A stretch of 64,000 bases of DNA from Microcaldota archaeon (lineage in GTDB: Archaea; Micrarchaeota; Micrarchaeia; Micrarchaeales; CABMGC01), in contig JAKASU010000001.1 of assembly GCA_021818925.1 (NCBI GenBank), positions 522,911 through 586,910 of the forward strand, in the 5' to 3' direction. Below the pieces are notes generated by a model that did not search any database, had not been told where the DNA came from, and was given only the letters and a program-made list of their open reading frames with translations. This document shows positions 56,457 to 64,000 of the stretch, one piece after another. Position numbers and translations under genes: made by a program. Position 1 is the stretch's first letter. Every line of letters begins with the position of its first letter.

Positions 56457-56810
56457 ATGGCACAACAGGCGAACACGCAGAACAACGAGGCAGAGAAGAC
56501 GGTACGCGATTACCAGATGGTACAAGAGCAACTGAGAATGGCTACCATGCAGCTCGAGCAGTTGCAGGTGCAGAAAGCCGAACTCTCAAGGGCGAAGGAC
56601 GAGGTGTCCGTCTCTGGAGGCAAAGTGTACATAACTGTCGGAGGGGTGATAGTGGAGACCACCAAGGACAAGGCGCTTGCAGACATAAAGGAGAAGGCGG
56701 AACTCGCAGATGTGAGGGTCGCTTCGCTCAACAAGCAGCTAACCGAACTGAAGAGCAGGGAGAAGCAGCTAGGAGAAAAGATAACACAACTGTACAAGCA
56801 AGGTCAGTGA
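56457..56810 (+). CDS. pfdB: Prefoldin subunit beta
   Basis: Forms hexameric prefoldin with the alpha subunit and hands unfolded proteins to the thermosome. The 117-residue protein is two coiled-coil helices (about 10-50 and 78-115) joined by a beta hairpin with SGGKVYITVGGVIVETT, the beta-type layout. A good ribosome-binding site (AGGTGAAAGG) precedes the ATG. Confidence 0.92.
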   Translation: MAQQANTQNNEAEKTVRDYQMVQEQLRMATMQLEQLQVQKAELSRAKDEVSVSGGKVYITVGGVIVETTKDKALADIKEKAELADVRVASLNKQLTELKSREKQLGEKITQLYKQGQ

Positions 56811-56814
56811 GCTA

Positions 56815-57813
56815 ATGCGCGCCATCGGATTCGATGAGCTTTGCGACTTGCTCAAGGAGTACAGGGACAAGCGCGTTGTGCTCACCTTCCACACGATAGG
56901 TGACAGAGACGCGGTTGGATCTGCGGTAGCTCTCTCTACTTTTTTCCCAAGGTCGGAGGTCGTAACTCCTGATTTCATAACCAACAACGCCAAAAGGATG
57001 CTGTCTTACCTGAACATGTCAAACACCGTGACTCCAAATTTACCAGAAGTTGCAGATCTTTTCATAGTCCTTGACGCGAACAACACCCTTGCGCTCGGTA
57101 GGCTCGGCGAGCGCCTTGTACCCTCTCTCGCAAAGATACTGTTCATCGACCATCACGCCTTTCACGAGGAAGTGAAAATAGACTCCGTAGCGTACAATGA
57201 CGAAACCTACAACTCAACCGCAAGCATAGTTTGCGAGGTCATGAAGAGGCTCGGAGCGCCAATCAGCAGCAACGCAGCGTTCTGCCTGCTAAACGGCATA
57301 ATAGCAGATTCAGCAGAGATGCAGAACTCATCTCCGCTCACCTTCAGGCAGGTTGCAGAGCTCCTCGAGATAGCCAAGAAGGACTACTCGTTCTTTTCCG
57401 AGTACTTCCACGAGAACATACCGCTGAGCAACAGGTTTGAAGTGATAAAGGACATGGCAGCGGCAAAAGCAGAGGTGGTAGGAAAGTACATATTGGTCTA
57501 CGGCAGCGCTATGGCGCACGCGAACGTCGCCGCCGACGCCGCGCTGAAGCTTGAAGCAGACGCATCTGTGTTCTGGGTGACAGGCAACACGGAGGCCTCG
57601 GTGTCGGCAAGGCTCAGGCCTCCCCTTGACAAGAAACTCTCGATGCACCTCGGGCTTATAATGCAGGACATAGGGCAGATAATCGGTGGATCCGGAGGAG
57701 GACACGCTTGCGCAGCAGGGGCATACGGCCAAAAACGCGAGGCGGCGCAGCTCGCCGGCGAAGAAGCAGTAAAGCGCATAAAGGAAAAGCTGCTTCAGGG
57801 GAGCAAGCAATAA
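56815..57813 (+). CDS. DHH-family phosphoesterase (NrnA/RecJ-like)
   Basis: A 332-residue protein with the DHH and DHHA1 domains, of the type that degrades short oligonucleotides or cyclic dinucleotides. Metal motifs: IGDRDAVGSAVAL near residue 25, LFIVLDANNT near 80, and ILFIDHHAFHEE (DHH) near 108. The C-terminal DHHA1 domain has GGSGGGHACAAGAYG. Typical length. It starts four bases after prefoldin and precedes mre11 on the same strand. Confidence 0.9.
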   Translation: MRAIGFDELCDLLKEYRDKRVVLTFHTIGDRDAVGSAVALSTFFPRSEVVTPDFITNNAKRMLSYLNMSNTVTPNLPEVADLFIVLDANNTLALGRLGERLVPSLAKILFIDHHAFHEEVKIDSVAYNDETYNSTASIVCEVMKRLGAPISSNAAFCLLNGIIADSAEMQNSSPLTFRQVAELLEIAKKDYSFFSEYFHENIPLSNRFEVIKDMAAAKAEVVGKYILVYGSAMAHANVAADAALKLEADASVFWVTGNTEASVSARLRPPLDKKLSMHLGLIMQDIGQIIGGSGGGHACAAGAYGQKREAAQLAGEEAVKRIKEKLLQGSKQ

Positions 57814-57875
57814 GCACACCGTCACATTTCCCAGAAGTGTTTTATCTATTCCCGTGCAAATAGGATGGGATACTT

Positions 57876-59075
57876 TTGAAGATAGCAATAGCTTCCGATT
57901 TTCACCTCGGCTATGAAAGGTTCAGGGAAGACGCATACAGGCAGGCAGAATCTGCGCTAGAGCAGGCGGCAACAGTGGCCGACGCCATAATCATACCCGG
58001 CGACGTCTTCGACATGCGCGTTCCCAAGCCCGACGTACTTGCCGAGGCAATAAACCTTTTCAGGAACCTGTCAAAGAAGGATTGGAAGGCGAAAGTTACC
58101 GAGGTGGCCGCTACAAGCAAGGCGTACACGAGAGCGCCAATACTTGCGATTCCAGGCACGCACGAAAGGCGGGCACAGGGGGTCGAGAATCCTGTAAACT
58201 TATTGGGCTTGGCCGGCCTTCTTGTAGATATAAGCGACGGTTACGCCGTTTTGGAGAAAGGCGCCGAGAAAGTCATGGTGTACGGGATAGGTGGCGTGTC
58301 AGAGGAACGTTTCCTCGAAACGGTAAAGAAACTGGACCCCAAGCCGAAGCCCGGCCACTTCAACATCTTCATGTTCCACCAGTCAACCTATGAGCTCCTC
58401 CCATTCAGCGACGATTTCATAAGGGCGGAGCAGCTGCCCATGGATTTCGACCTCTATGTTGACGGCCACATACACAACAAGGTCGAGAAGAGGGTGCACG
58501 GCAGACACTTTCTCATACCAGGAAGCACTGTTCTCACGCAGCTTAAGGAGGCGGAGCAGGAGGACAAGGGCTTCATCGTCTACGACACTGTCGCAAACTC
58601 ATACACGTTCCATAAGATAAACTCGCGCAAGTTTGTGTTGGCAAAGGTAGAGCTGGAAGGCAAAGACCCCGCACGCGTGGCAAGCGACATAAGGAAGGCT
58701 ATAGATGGTGCGGTCCAAGATGGAACACAGGCTCCTGTTGTCAGGGTGGAACTCACCGGCTCTATGAAGAAAGGGTCGCGCAGCATCGATGTAGATTTCA
58801 ATAGAATAGTGAAGGACTACCAGGGCAGGGCAATCGTCGAGATATCAAAGCCCGGAATGGAGACGATAGAGACCAGCACAGATGTGGATTCGCTCAGGAA
58901 GGGTTCGCTCGAAAACATGTCCGTAAAAGATTACGGGCTTGGAATATTCCTTGAGAAGCTGAAGCAGGGCAAGTACGAGCTCGGCGTTGGCCCATCTGAT
59001 CTCTTCGATCTCCTCAGCGAGGAGGGCAGCAAGGACAAGGTAATAAAGAAGGCCCTGGAAGAACTGTTCTCGTAG
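57876..59075 (+). CDS. mre11: DNA double-strand break repair nuclease Mre11
   Basis: Mn-dependent nuclease that starts end resection with Rad50. The 399-residue protein has IAIASDFHLGYERF (motif I), IIIPGDVFDMR (II), AIPGTHERRAQG (III), FMFHQST (IV) and LYVDGHIHNKVEKR (V). Motif III has Thr where most Mre11 proteins have Asn (GNHD/E); the GTHERR form may be a lineage variant. The start is TTG at 57876 after GGATGGGA. Rad50, HerA and NurA are not in the window, unlike the usual archaeal operon. Confidence 0.9.
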   Translation: MKIAIASDFHLGYERFREDAYRQAESALEQAATVADAIIIPGDVFDMRVPKPDVLAEAINLFRNLSKKDWKAKVTEVAATSKAYTRAPILAIPGTHERRAQGVENPVNLLGLAGLLVDISDGYAVLEKGAEKVMVYGIGGVSEERFLETVKKLDPKPKPGHFNIFMFHQSTYELLPFSDDFIRAEQLPMDFDLYVDGHIHNKVEKRVHGRHFLIPGSTVLTQLKEAEQEDKGFIVYDTVANSYTFHKINSRKFVLAKVELEGKDPARVASDIRKAIDGAVQDGTQAPVVRVELTGSMKKGSRSIDVDFNRIVKDYQGRAIVEISKPGMETIETSTDVDSLRKGSLENMSVKDYGLGIFLEKLKQGKYELGVGPSDLFDLLSEEGSKDKVIKKALEELFS

Positions 59076-59082
59076 GATTTCG

Positions 59083-60468
59083 CTAGTGCCTTTTCTTGTA
59101 TTCCGCATATTCGAAGAGCGCTTCCAGTGAGCTTACCGCAGAAATCGGGGAGTCGTAAACGGGCACGCCACCATCCTCCAGCAACTTTGCCTGCCTGAGC
59201 GTATAGTCTGTGCCCACGGTCACCACAAGGAGCGGCTTGCTTAGTGTTATCTTCTTCTGTATCACCTCTCTTGTGACTCCAGGGTCCGCGCCGGGCGTCT
59301 GGTAGAGTATTATGACAAGCAGCATGTCCACTTCAGGATCGGATCCCAGAGCGTTCATGGCGTCCATGTACCTCCCGGCATCCGCGTCCCCGGCAAGATC
59401 AAGAGGGTTCGTGATGTTCACAAGGGACGGCATTATCCTCCTGAGCGACTTCTTCACCGATGGCGAATACTCCGCCATCCTCAGATGCTTCGAAGACCCT
59501 ATCTCGTCGGCCGTGATGACTCCGGCCCCTCCTCCATTAGTGATTACGCCCACCCTGTTTCCCTTCGGCTTTACCTCAGAGGCGAATATCTTCGCGTAAT
59601 AGAGCAGCTCGCTAATGTCGTTCGCTACCGTGAACCCGAACTGCCTGAAAATCGCTTCCTGCACCGCATAATCTCCTGCAAGCGAAGCGGTGTGAGAGTG
59701 CGCCGCCGCTGTGCCGGCGCTTGTCCTTCCCGCCTTGAGCACCACAACGGGCTTAATCTTTGTAATCTTCCTTGCCAGCTCCACGAACTCTTTGCCCCTC
59801 TTTATGCCCTCTATGTAGAGCACTATGACCTTTGTTTCAGGGTCGTTCATCAGGTATTCGAGTATGTCGACCTCGTCTATGTATGCCGCGTTGCCGTAAG
59901 ATATGAACTTGGAGAGGCCGATGCCCTCGCCCGCTATCACGTCCAGCACCGTGCTGCCTACCGCTCCGCTCTGCGAGACGAAACTGACGAACCCCACCTT
60001 GGGCTTGCTTATCTTCTTCGTCGGAAGGAAGAGCGTGTCGACCTTAGAGCGCATGTCCATGACGCCCAGGCAGTTTGGGCCCACCATTGCTATCTTGTAC
60101 TTCTCTGCTATCTCCGTTATCTTGTCCTGCAGTTCTACCTCACCCACCTCAGCAAAACCCCCGCTCACAACCACCGCGGACCTGACCTTCGCCTTGCCGC
60201 ACTGCTCCAACGCTCCGGGTACAGCAGGAGCAGGTATGGCTATGACCGCAAGGTCAACAGCCTCTTTAATGTCAAGTATGCTCTTGTACGCCTTGTACCC
60301 TAAAACCTCATTGGCGTTAAGGTTTACAGGATAAAGCTTGCCTTCGTAGCCGGCGCTGATGTAGTTCTGCAGTATCACGTTCCCCACCTTGTGCGGATCC
60401 CTCGAAGCTCCTATTATCGCCACGCTTCTCGGCTTCATCATCGGCGTAAGGTCCGCTTTCTTGTCCAT
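59083..60468 (-). CDS. Acyl-CoA synthetase (ADP-forming) alpha subunit
   Basis: Makes ATP from acetyl-CoA or another acyl-CoA, ADP and phosphate. The 461-residue protein has the CoA-binding domain (PRSVAIIGASRDPHKVGNV), GPNCLGVMDMR, the phosphohistidine loop with SQSGAVGSTV, and AAHSHTASLAGDYAV with the second phosphorylated-histidine region. It lies four bases downstream of the beta subunit on the same strand. This is the typical archaeal route for substrate-level ATP formation from amino acid or sugar fermentation. Confidence 0.93.
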   Translation of the reverse strand: MDKKADLTPMMKPRSVAIIGASRDPHKVGNVILQNYISAGYEGKLYPVNLNANEVLGYKAYKSILDIKEAVDLAVIAIPAPAVPGALEQCGKAKVRSAVVVSGGFAEVGEVELQDKITEIAEKYKIAMVGPNCLGVMDMRSKVDTLFLPTKKISKPKVGFVSFVSQSGAVGSTVLDVIAGEGIGLSKFISYGNAAYIDEVDILEYLMNDPETKVIVLYIEGIKRGKEFVELARKITKIKPVVVLKAGRTSAGTAAAHSHTASLAGDYAVQEAIFRQFGFTVANDISELLYYAKIFASEVKPKGNRVGVITNGGGAGVITADEIGSSKHLRMAEYSPSVKKSLRRIMPSLVNITNPLDLAGDADAGRYMDAMNALGSDPEVDMLLVIILYQTPGADPGVTREVIQKKITLSKPLLVVTVGTDYTLRQAKLLEDGGVPVYDSPISAVSSLEALFEYAEYKKRH

Positions 60469-60472
60469 CTAA

Positions 60473-61090
60473 TCACACTATAATCCTTATGTCTACTGCG
60501 TCGTAGGAGCCCTGCCTTATTATGACCGGATTGAGGTCAAGCTCCACTATCCTTTTGTTTTCGGTGAACATTTTAGATACCTTGAGCAGCAGCTCCACAA
60601 CCTCTTCCTCCGCCTTCCCGTCGTAGGTTATTATCTTACGCGACTCGAGCCCGAAAAGCATGTCCTCCGCATCTGCCTTGGTTATCGGGCAGAGGCGCAG
60701 CTGCACGTCTTTGAAAGTCTCAACGTATATGCCTCCCAATCCGACGAGCAGCATCTTCCCGAACTGCCTGTCTGTGTTGCCGCCTATTATTATCTCCACT
60801 CCGCCTTCGGCCATCTTCTGTGCAAGTATCTTGTAAGGCCTGAGGCTCTTTCCGCGTCTGGAAAGGTCTCCATACGCCGCCCTTATCTCACCTTCCCCCT
60901 TCAGGCCGAGCTTCACAAGCCCCGCTTTGGTCTTGTGAAGTGCTTTGTCGGAGAGAAGCTTGAGCACTATCTTCCCGCCCGCTGAGAAGCGCACGGCATC
61001 GTCCGCGCTCTCCACGTACTTGCTGTCAACGCTCCTGATCTTGTACTTTTCAAGCAGCTTCTTCGCCAGCATGTAGTCTAGCAGAGGCAT
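60473..61090 (-). CDS. Acyl-CoA synthetase (ADP-forming) beta subunit
   Basis: ATP-grasp subunit that transfers phosphate between phosphohistidine and ADP. The 205-residue protein has VLKLLSDKALHKTKAGLVKLGL near residues 42-63 (Lys for nucleotide), QKMAEGGVEIIIGGNTDRQFG, VGLGGIYVETFKDVQLRL and a C-terminal VELDLNPVI with the metal-binding Asp and Asn. Length is slightly below the usual 230. It pairs with the alpha subunit gene downstream. Confidence 0.92.
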   Translation of the reverse strand: MPLLDYMLAKKLLEKYKIRSVDSKYVESADDAVRFSAGGKIVLKLLSDKALHKTKAGLVKLGLKGEGEIRAAYGDLSRRGKSLRPYKILAQKMAEGGVEIIIGGNTDRQFGKMLLVGLGGIYVETFKDVQLRLCPITKADAEDMLFGLESRKIITYDGKAEEEVVELLLKVSKMFTENKRIVELDLNPVIIRQGSYDAVDIRIIV

Positions 61091-61094
61091 GGGC

Positions 61095-61814
61095 TCACAG
61101 TGTGAAGGGCAGAAGCCCCTGGCTGTTTAGGTACAGAACAACAAGCACGATCACGAGCACCGCCGCTATGCCGAGCGTAAGACCCTTCCTGCCTCTCTTC
61201 GGCCTCTTAAGCTCGACCGCCATCTGGTCTATTCCGTTGGCAGATGTCTGCTGAGCCTTCATTTGAGGCTGCGTTCCCTGCTGTGCCGGGGTCTGCGCCT
61301 GTGCCTGCGGCTGGATCACGGCCTGCGGAATCTTCGGCGTCTGAATTGCCTGCGTGGGCCTCGCCTTCAGGAAGCCCTGCTCCGTAAGCATGAGCTCGAC
61401 TGTGCCGTTCTTCAGCTCGTAACTGAGATAGCTCTGCTTGAACAGTTTGTAGAGATGAAAAGCCAGGTCCTTTGAGCGTATGTTCAGCGTGCTCTGCAGC
61501 TCCGCCGGGAACCTCTTGCCTCCCGACATGTGCTTCAATATCTCGTCGTCGAGCCCGTCGGTTGCCTCCGCGCTCTTCGCGTCAGCATCCGCCTTCAGCT
61601 TCTTTCCTGCATCGGTCACAACGATGCTGTTGGGTCCCGGATAGTATGCAGTGAAATCTATTAGCCCCTTCTGCTTCAGCGAACCGGTTATGTTTGCGGC
61701 GTCGAACACGCTCGCATTTATGGTGCTGCCAAAGCGCTCGAGAGTTGTGTCCTCGCTGATCTTGAAGAGGCACGCAAGGTCTAGGAAGTTTATGTTCTCA
61801 GGATCAGAGGCCAT
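61095..61814 (-). CDS. Tail-anchored winged-helix protein
   Basis: A 239-residue protein with two winged-helix-like units (about 5-80 and 90-150: ITGSLKQKGLIDFTAYYPG, LNIRSKDLAFHLYKLFKQS), a Pro/Gln-rich linker (about 155-200, with QPQAQAQTPAQQGTQ), a basic stretch KRPKRGRKG and one membrane helix at the very C-terminus (LTLGIAAVLVIVLVVLYL). This orders DNA-binding-like domains in the cytoplasm on a membrane tether. The function is unknown; it could be a membrane-bound regulator. It precedes the ADP-forming synthetase genes by four bases. Confidence 0.75.
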   Translation of the reverse strand: MASDPENINFLDLACLFKISEDTTLERFGSTINASVFDAANITGSLKQKGLIDFTAYYPGPNSIVVTDAGKKLKADADAKSAEATDGLDDEILKHMSGGKRFPAELQSTLNIRSKDLAFHLYKLFKQSYLSYELKNGTVELMLTEQGFLKARPTQAIQTPKIPQAVIQPQAQAQTPAQQGTQPQMKAQQTSANGIDQMAVELKRPKRGRKGLTLGIAAVLVIVLVVLYLNSQGLLPFTL

Positions 61815-61828
61815 GCAACCAATTAACC

Positions 61829-61836
61829 TTTATAAG
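61829..61836 (+). promoter_or_regulatory. TATA box of the beta-CASP RNase gene
   Basis: TTTATAAG lies about 32 bases before the GTG at 61865, matching a leaderless or nearly leaderless transcript. Confidence 0.55.
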
Positions 61837-61864
61837 TTAACAATTAATAGTCTTTCACAGTTTT

Positions 61865-63124
61865 GTGATTTCTTTGGAACTGCAGTTTCTAGGCGGGGCG
61901 AGCGAGGTAGGGCGCTCTGCCATATTGTTCAAGGGTAGCAAGCACATAATCATGGACTACGGCATCAAGCTCAACCACAAGACAGAGTACCCGATGCCGC
62001 TAGGCAGGGTCGATGCGTGCGTGCTCAGCCACGCTCATATAGACCACAGCGGCAACTTCCCGTTTCTCTACAAGGAGGCGCTTCCGATAACCTACGGCAC
62101 CGACCCGACGAAGGAGCTCAGCCAGCTGCTCATCGAGGACTCGATGAAGGTGGGGAAGAAGAACCACCAGCCTCCGAAGTTCAACAAACACAATTTGCAC
62201 AGCATGCTCGAAAGATACGCATCTCACGAGTTCGGCGAGGAGGTCGACCTTGGAGACTATACGCTGACGCTGTTCGACGCCGGTCACATAAGCGGCAGCT
62301 CGATAACGAAGCTCGAGAGTAAGGAGACGGGCAGGAAGCTCGTGTACACGGGCGACTTCAAGCTCGAACCACAGATGATCCAGGGCAGCGCCGACATAGT
62401 GAAGAGCGATGTGCTCGTGACTGAGACCACTTACGCAACTAGAGACCACCCTGAAAGGGAGGAGCTCATGAAGAAGTTCGTGGACGAGGTGAAGGAAACC
62501 CTTGATGCGGGCGGCACGGCCCTCATCCCCTCGTTTGCGGTAGGCAGGGCGCAGGAGATCCTCGCCGTGCTTCACAAGAGCAAACTGACAGATTTCGTTT
62601 TCGTCGACGGCATGGCGCGCAAGGCAACACAGATAGCGATGCGGTATCCCGAGTACATGAGGAACGCCGACCTGCTGCATGACGCGATAAAGAAGATAAT
62701 GTGGGTCGGCAGCGAGGAGCACAGGGGCAGCGCCCTGGCAGGATCTAGCATAATAGTCACTACGGCAGGCATGCTGAACGGCGGGCCGGTGCTCAGCTAC
62801 CTCTCGAAGCTGAACCAACACTCAAAGATCTTCCTTACCGGGTATCAGGTAGAAGGGACGAACGGCAGGAAGCTCATGGACGGCAAGCCGCTCCTCATAG
62901 ACGGCAGTAAGGAGGTCATAAAGACACCGTGGGTCTTCTACGATTTCTCAGCTCACGCCGGCAAATCCGATCTCTACGAGTACGTCAGGAAGAGCAATCC
63001 GGAGACGGTGATATGCGTGCACGGCGACCAGAAGACATCGGAGGCATTCGCCGAAGCACTGAACGCGGAGGGCTTCAAGGCGCATGTGCCAAGGCAGGGG
63101 GACACGATCAAGCTGGACTTCTAA
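61865..63124 (+). CDS. Beta-CASP metallo-beta-lactamase RNase (aCPSF2/RNase J-like)
   Basis: A 419-residue zinc-dependent ribonuclease of the CPSF73/RNase J superfamily. Motifs: SHAHIDHSGNFPF (HxHxDH), LFDAGHISGSS (motif 3), LVYTGDFKLEPQ (motif 4), then the beta-CASP part with ALIPSFAVGRAQE, a motif B/C region TTAGMLNGGPV and SAHAGKSDL, VHGDQKTS near the end. No N-terminal KH domains, so it is of the aCPSF2 type rather than the transcription-terminating aCPSF1. The GTG start is supported by the TATA spacing. Confidence 0.9.
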   Translation: MISLELQFLGGASEVGRSAILFKGSKHIIMDYGIKLNHKTEYPMPLGRVDACVLSHAHIDHSGNFPFLYKEALPITYGTDPTKELSQLLIEDSMKVGKKNHQPPKFNKHNLHSMLERYASHEFGEEVDLGDYTLTLFDAGHISGSSITKLESKETGRKLVYTGDFKLEPQMIQGSADIVKSDVLVTETTYATRDHPEREELMKKFVDEVKETLDAGGTALIPSFAVGRAQEILAVLHKSKLTDFVFVDGMARKATQIAMRYPEYMRNADLLHDAIKKIMWVGSEEHRGSALAGSSIIVTTAGMLNGGPVLSYLSKLNQHSKIFLTGYQVEGTNGRKLMDGKPLLIDGSKEVIKTPWVFYDFSAHAGKSDLYEYVRKSNPETVICVHGDQKTSEAFAEALNAEGFKAHVPRQGDTIKLDF

Positions 63125-63217
63125 TGGTTGAAGAAGTATCCCTATCCCCCTTGCTTGGAACCTTTATGGATGTTAAAGTAGTCTTATAAAGATTAAAACT
63201 GAATCTTGAACGATAAA

Positions 63218-63862
63218 ATGGACATTACTCCTATCCTTGCTTTTTTCGATGTTAGGAACAAGCTCGATGCCATATTTTTCCAGTTCAGAATAAAGAAAAC
63301 AGTAACGCTGCGGGTTTACGGTCAAAAATTCAAAATTAGTAACGTATCTCTTCCTTATACACTTGGGGTTCTTTACAACGTCTTCAGAAAACAAATCTAC
63401 AAAGATTTAGAAATACAAGGGAAGAAAGTAATCGACGTCGGAGGCTACATAGGTGATTCTTCTATATATTTTGCAAGTAGAGGTGCAAGTAAAGTTTATT
63501 CAGTAGAGGCTTACCCCCAACTTGCTAATCTTATAAAGGAAAATGCCAAACTGAATCGCTTTAAAATAGAGGTCATCAACGCAACGATATCTCCGAAAAA
63601 ATACGAAGCAATCTCAGAAAATGTGTTGGTATCAGGCAAGTTGATGGGGGGGGGGCGACGCAAGGTTAGAGGACTCAGAATTACAAAACTCCCAAAAGCT
63701 GATGTATTAAAAATCAACCTCGATCATGTAGTCGATTCTTACATCATGAATGAGATGCCAGTTCTAAAGAAAAAATACGTACAAATATACTGGAAAAGGC
63801 ATTTTAAAAATTCAAATAGAATAATTGTAATTGGAAGCAAATTAACACAGAGCTTGCGCTAG
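63218..63862 (+). CDS. FkbM-like methyltransferase, A/T-rich, with a G9 tract
   Basis: A 214-residue protein with the SAM-binding FkbM pattern: KKVIDVGGYIGDSSIYFASRGASKVYSVEAYP (core IDVGGYIGDSSIYF), ANLIKENAKLN, and ADVLKINLD where family members have LKIDxEG. The C-terminal half is short and weak. Codon use is far more A/T-rich than the flanks, suggesting transfer. A run of nine G at 63646-63654 lies inside the gene in a Gly loop (KLMGGGRR) and could slip. TTG at 63206 is in frame, but the ATG at 63218 fits the TATA box (TTATAAA near 63184) better. Confidence 0.7.
   Translation: MDITPILAFFDVRNKLDAIFFQFRIKKTVTLRVYGQKFKISNVSLPYTLGVLYNVFRKQIYKDLEIQGKKVIDVGGYIGDSSIYFASRGASKVYSVEAYPQLANLIKENAKLNRFKIEVINATISPKKYEAISENVLVSGKLMGGGRRKVRGLRITKLPKADVLKINLDHVVDSYIMNEMPVLKKKYVQIYWKRHFKNSNRIIVIGSKLTQSLR
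63646..63654 (+). repeat. Mononucleotide tract G9 inside the FkbM-like gene
   Basis: Nine consecutive G in an A/T-rich gene. A change of one base would shift the frame and cut the protein at about two thirds of its length. Confidence 0.85.
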
Positions 63863-63893
63863 GCGTGATAAAAACCTAAGAAACAGGGTACTA

Positions 63894-64000
63894 TTATTCG
63901 CCCTTTCCTACGACTTCTATCTTGCCGTACTTTCCTGTCGAAAGCTGAGGGTTGCCCTTGAACTCGCTCACGTAGCCGTTGGTTATCTTTACCTTGTCTC
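63894..64000 (-). CDS. OB-fold single-stranded DNA-binding protein (C-terminal part)
   Basis: The minus strand at the window end encodes the last 34 complete codons of a protein; the 5' part is outside. The reading KVKITNGYVSEFKGNPQLS and TGKYGKIEVVGKGE matches the end of the OB fold in archaeal RPA/SOSS-B-like ssDNA-binding proteins (NGYVSEF then L-x-TGKYGKIE). The stop is TAA at 63894-63896. Only the C-terminus can be judged. Confidence 0.7.
   Translation of the reverse strand, partial: DKVKITNGYVSEFKGNPQLSTGKYGKIEVVGKGE

Noticed and set aside
59485-60303. Open frame of 272 codons on the plus strand
   Set aside because: Antisense to the ADP-forming acyl-CoA synthetase alpha gene; Arg/His/Tyr-rich and without recognisable pattern.
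62000-62821. Open frame of 273 codons on the minus strand
   Set aside because: Antisense to the beta-CASP RNase, with shadow-frame composition.
1-64000. CRISPR array, insertion sequence or prophage
   Set aside because: No regularly spaced repeats, transposase motifs, terminal inverted repeats or phage structural genes were seen on either strand.

Overview
The window is a gene-dense piece of archaeal chromosome. The evidence is an archaeal ribosomal cluster (L3-L4-L23-L2-S19-L22-S3-L29-aIF1), PriS/PriX primase, RadA, Mre11, GINS, PAC2, aIF2-alpha, TFE and prefoldin-beta, TATA-box promoters with leaderless or very short leaders, and a tRNA with an intron after the anticodon. A three-unit tRNA-splicing endonuclease of the rare ARMAN type, bacterial-type DNA gyrase and a complex I without its NADH module point to a Micrarchaeota/ARMAN lineage (DPANN), probably close to Candidatus Micrarchaeum. 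That placement is inference from gene content; no search was run.

Layout. 1-0.8 kb: PriX-like primase subunit, small zinc finger, short unknown protein. 0.85-8.7 kb: nuoA-[47-aa Cys-rich protein]-B-C-D-H-I-J-K-L-N, tightly overlapping. 8.7-11.5 kb: a double-AAA Cdc48-like ATPase with a polytopic membrane N-terminus. 11.5-12.6 kb: intron-containing tRNA-Tyr, a SemiSWEET gene broken by an in-frame TAG, tRNA-Asp and a CBS protein. 12.6-21.4 kb, minus strand: primase PriS, L15e, Pcc1, a small ORF, then the ribosomal genes, with nuoM at the downstream end. 21.5-30 kb: degenerate DEDDh exonuclease, Pth2, WecB-like epimerase and cupin, IlvE, regulators, GxGD peptidase, tRNA-Glu, two thymidylate kinases, dCTP deaminase and a PRC-barrel protein. 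30-42 kb: helicase-nuclease fusion behind a long, possibly structured leader, splicing endonuclease, lipid flippase-like protein, Dph5, RadA, a DUF92 protein, a large ThyX-like protein, tRNA-Gly, PAC2 and aIF2-alpha. 42-46 kb: L44e, GINS, tRNA-iMet, TFE, tRNA-Lys and a cyclic-2,3-DPG synthetase-like protein. 46-51 kb: gyrB-gyrA and a putative nuclease. 51-59 kb: Lhr-type helicase operon, prefoldin-beta, DHH phosphoesterase, Mre11. 59-64 kb: ADP-forming acyl-CoA synthetase subunits, a tail-anchored winged-helix protein, a beta-CASP RNase, an AT-rich FkbM-like methyltransferase and the end of an OB-fold ssDNA-binding protein.

How the genes fit together. Most of the window is core information processing (replication and repair, translation, tRNA maturation), plus energy conservation by a stripped-down complex I and ADP-forming acyl-CoA synthetase. 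A deoxynucleotide group (two Tmk, Dcd, a ThyX-like protein) lies between 27.8 and 40.3 kb. I see no CRISPR array, insertion sequence or prophage. The novelty is in single genes: the Cys-rich ORF inside the nuo operon, the membrane-embedded Cdc48-like ATPase, several enzymes with a replaced catalytic residue, a kinase gene without a standard start codon, and candidate structured RNA near 30.2 kb and 37.6 kb.
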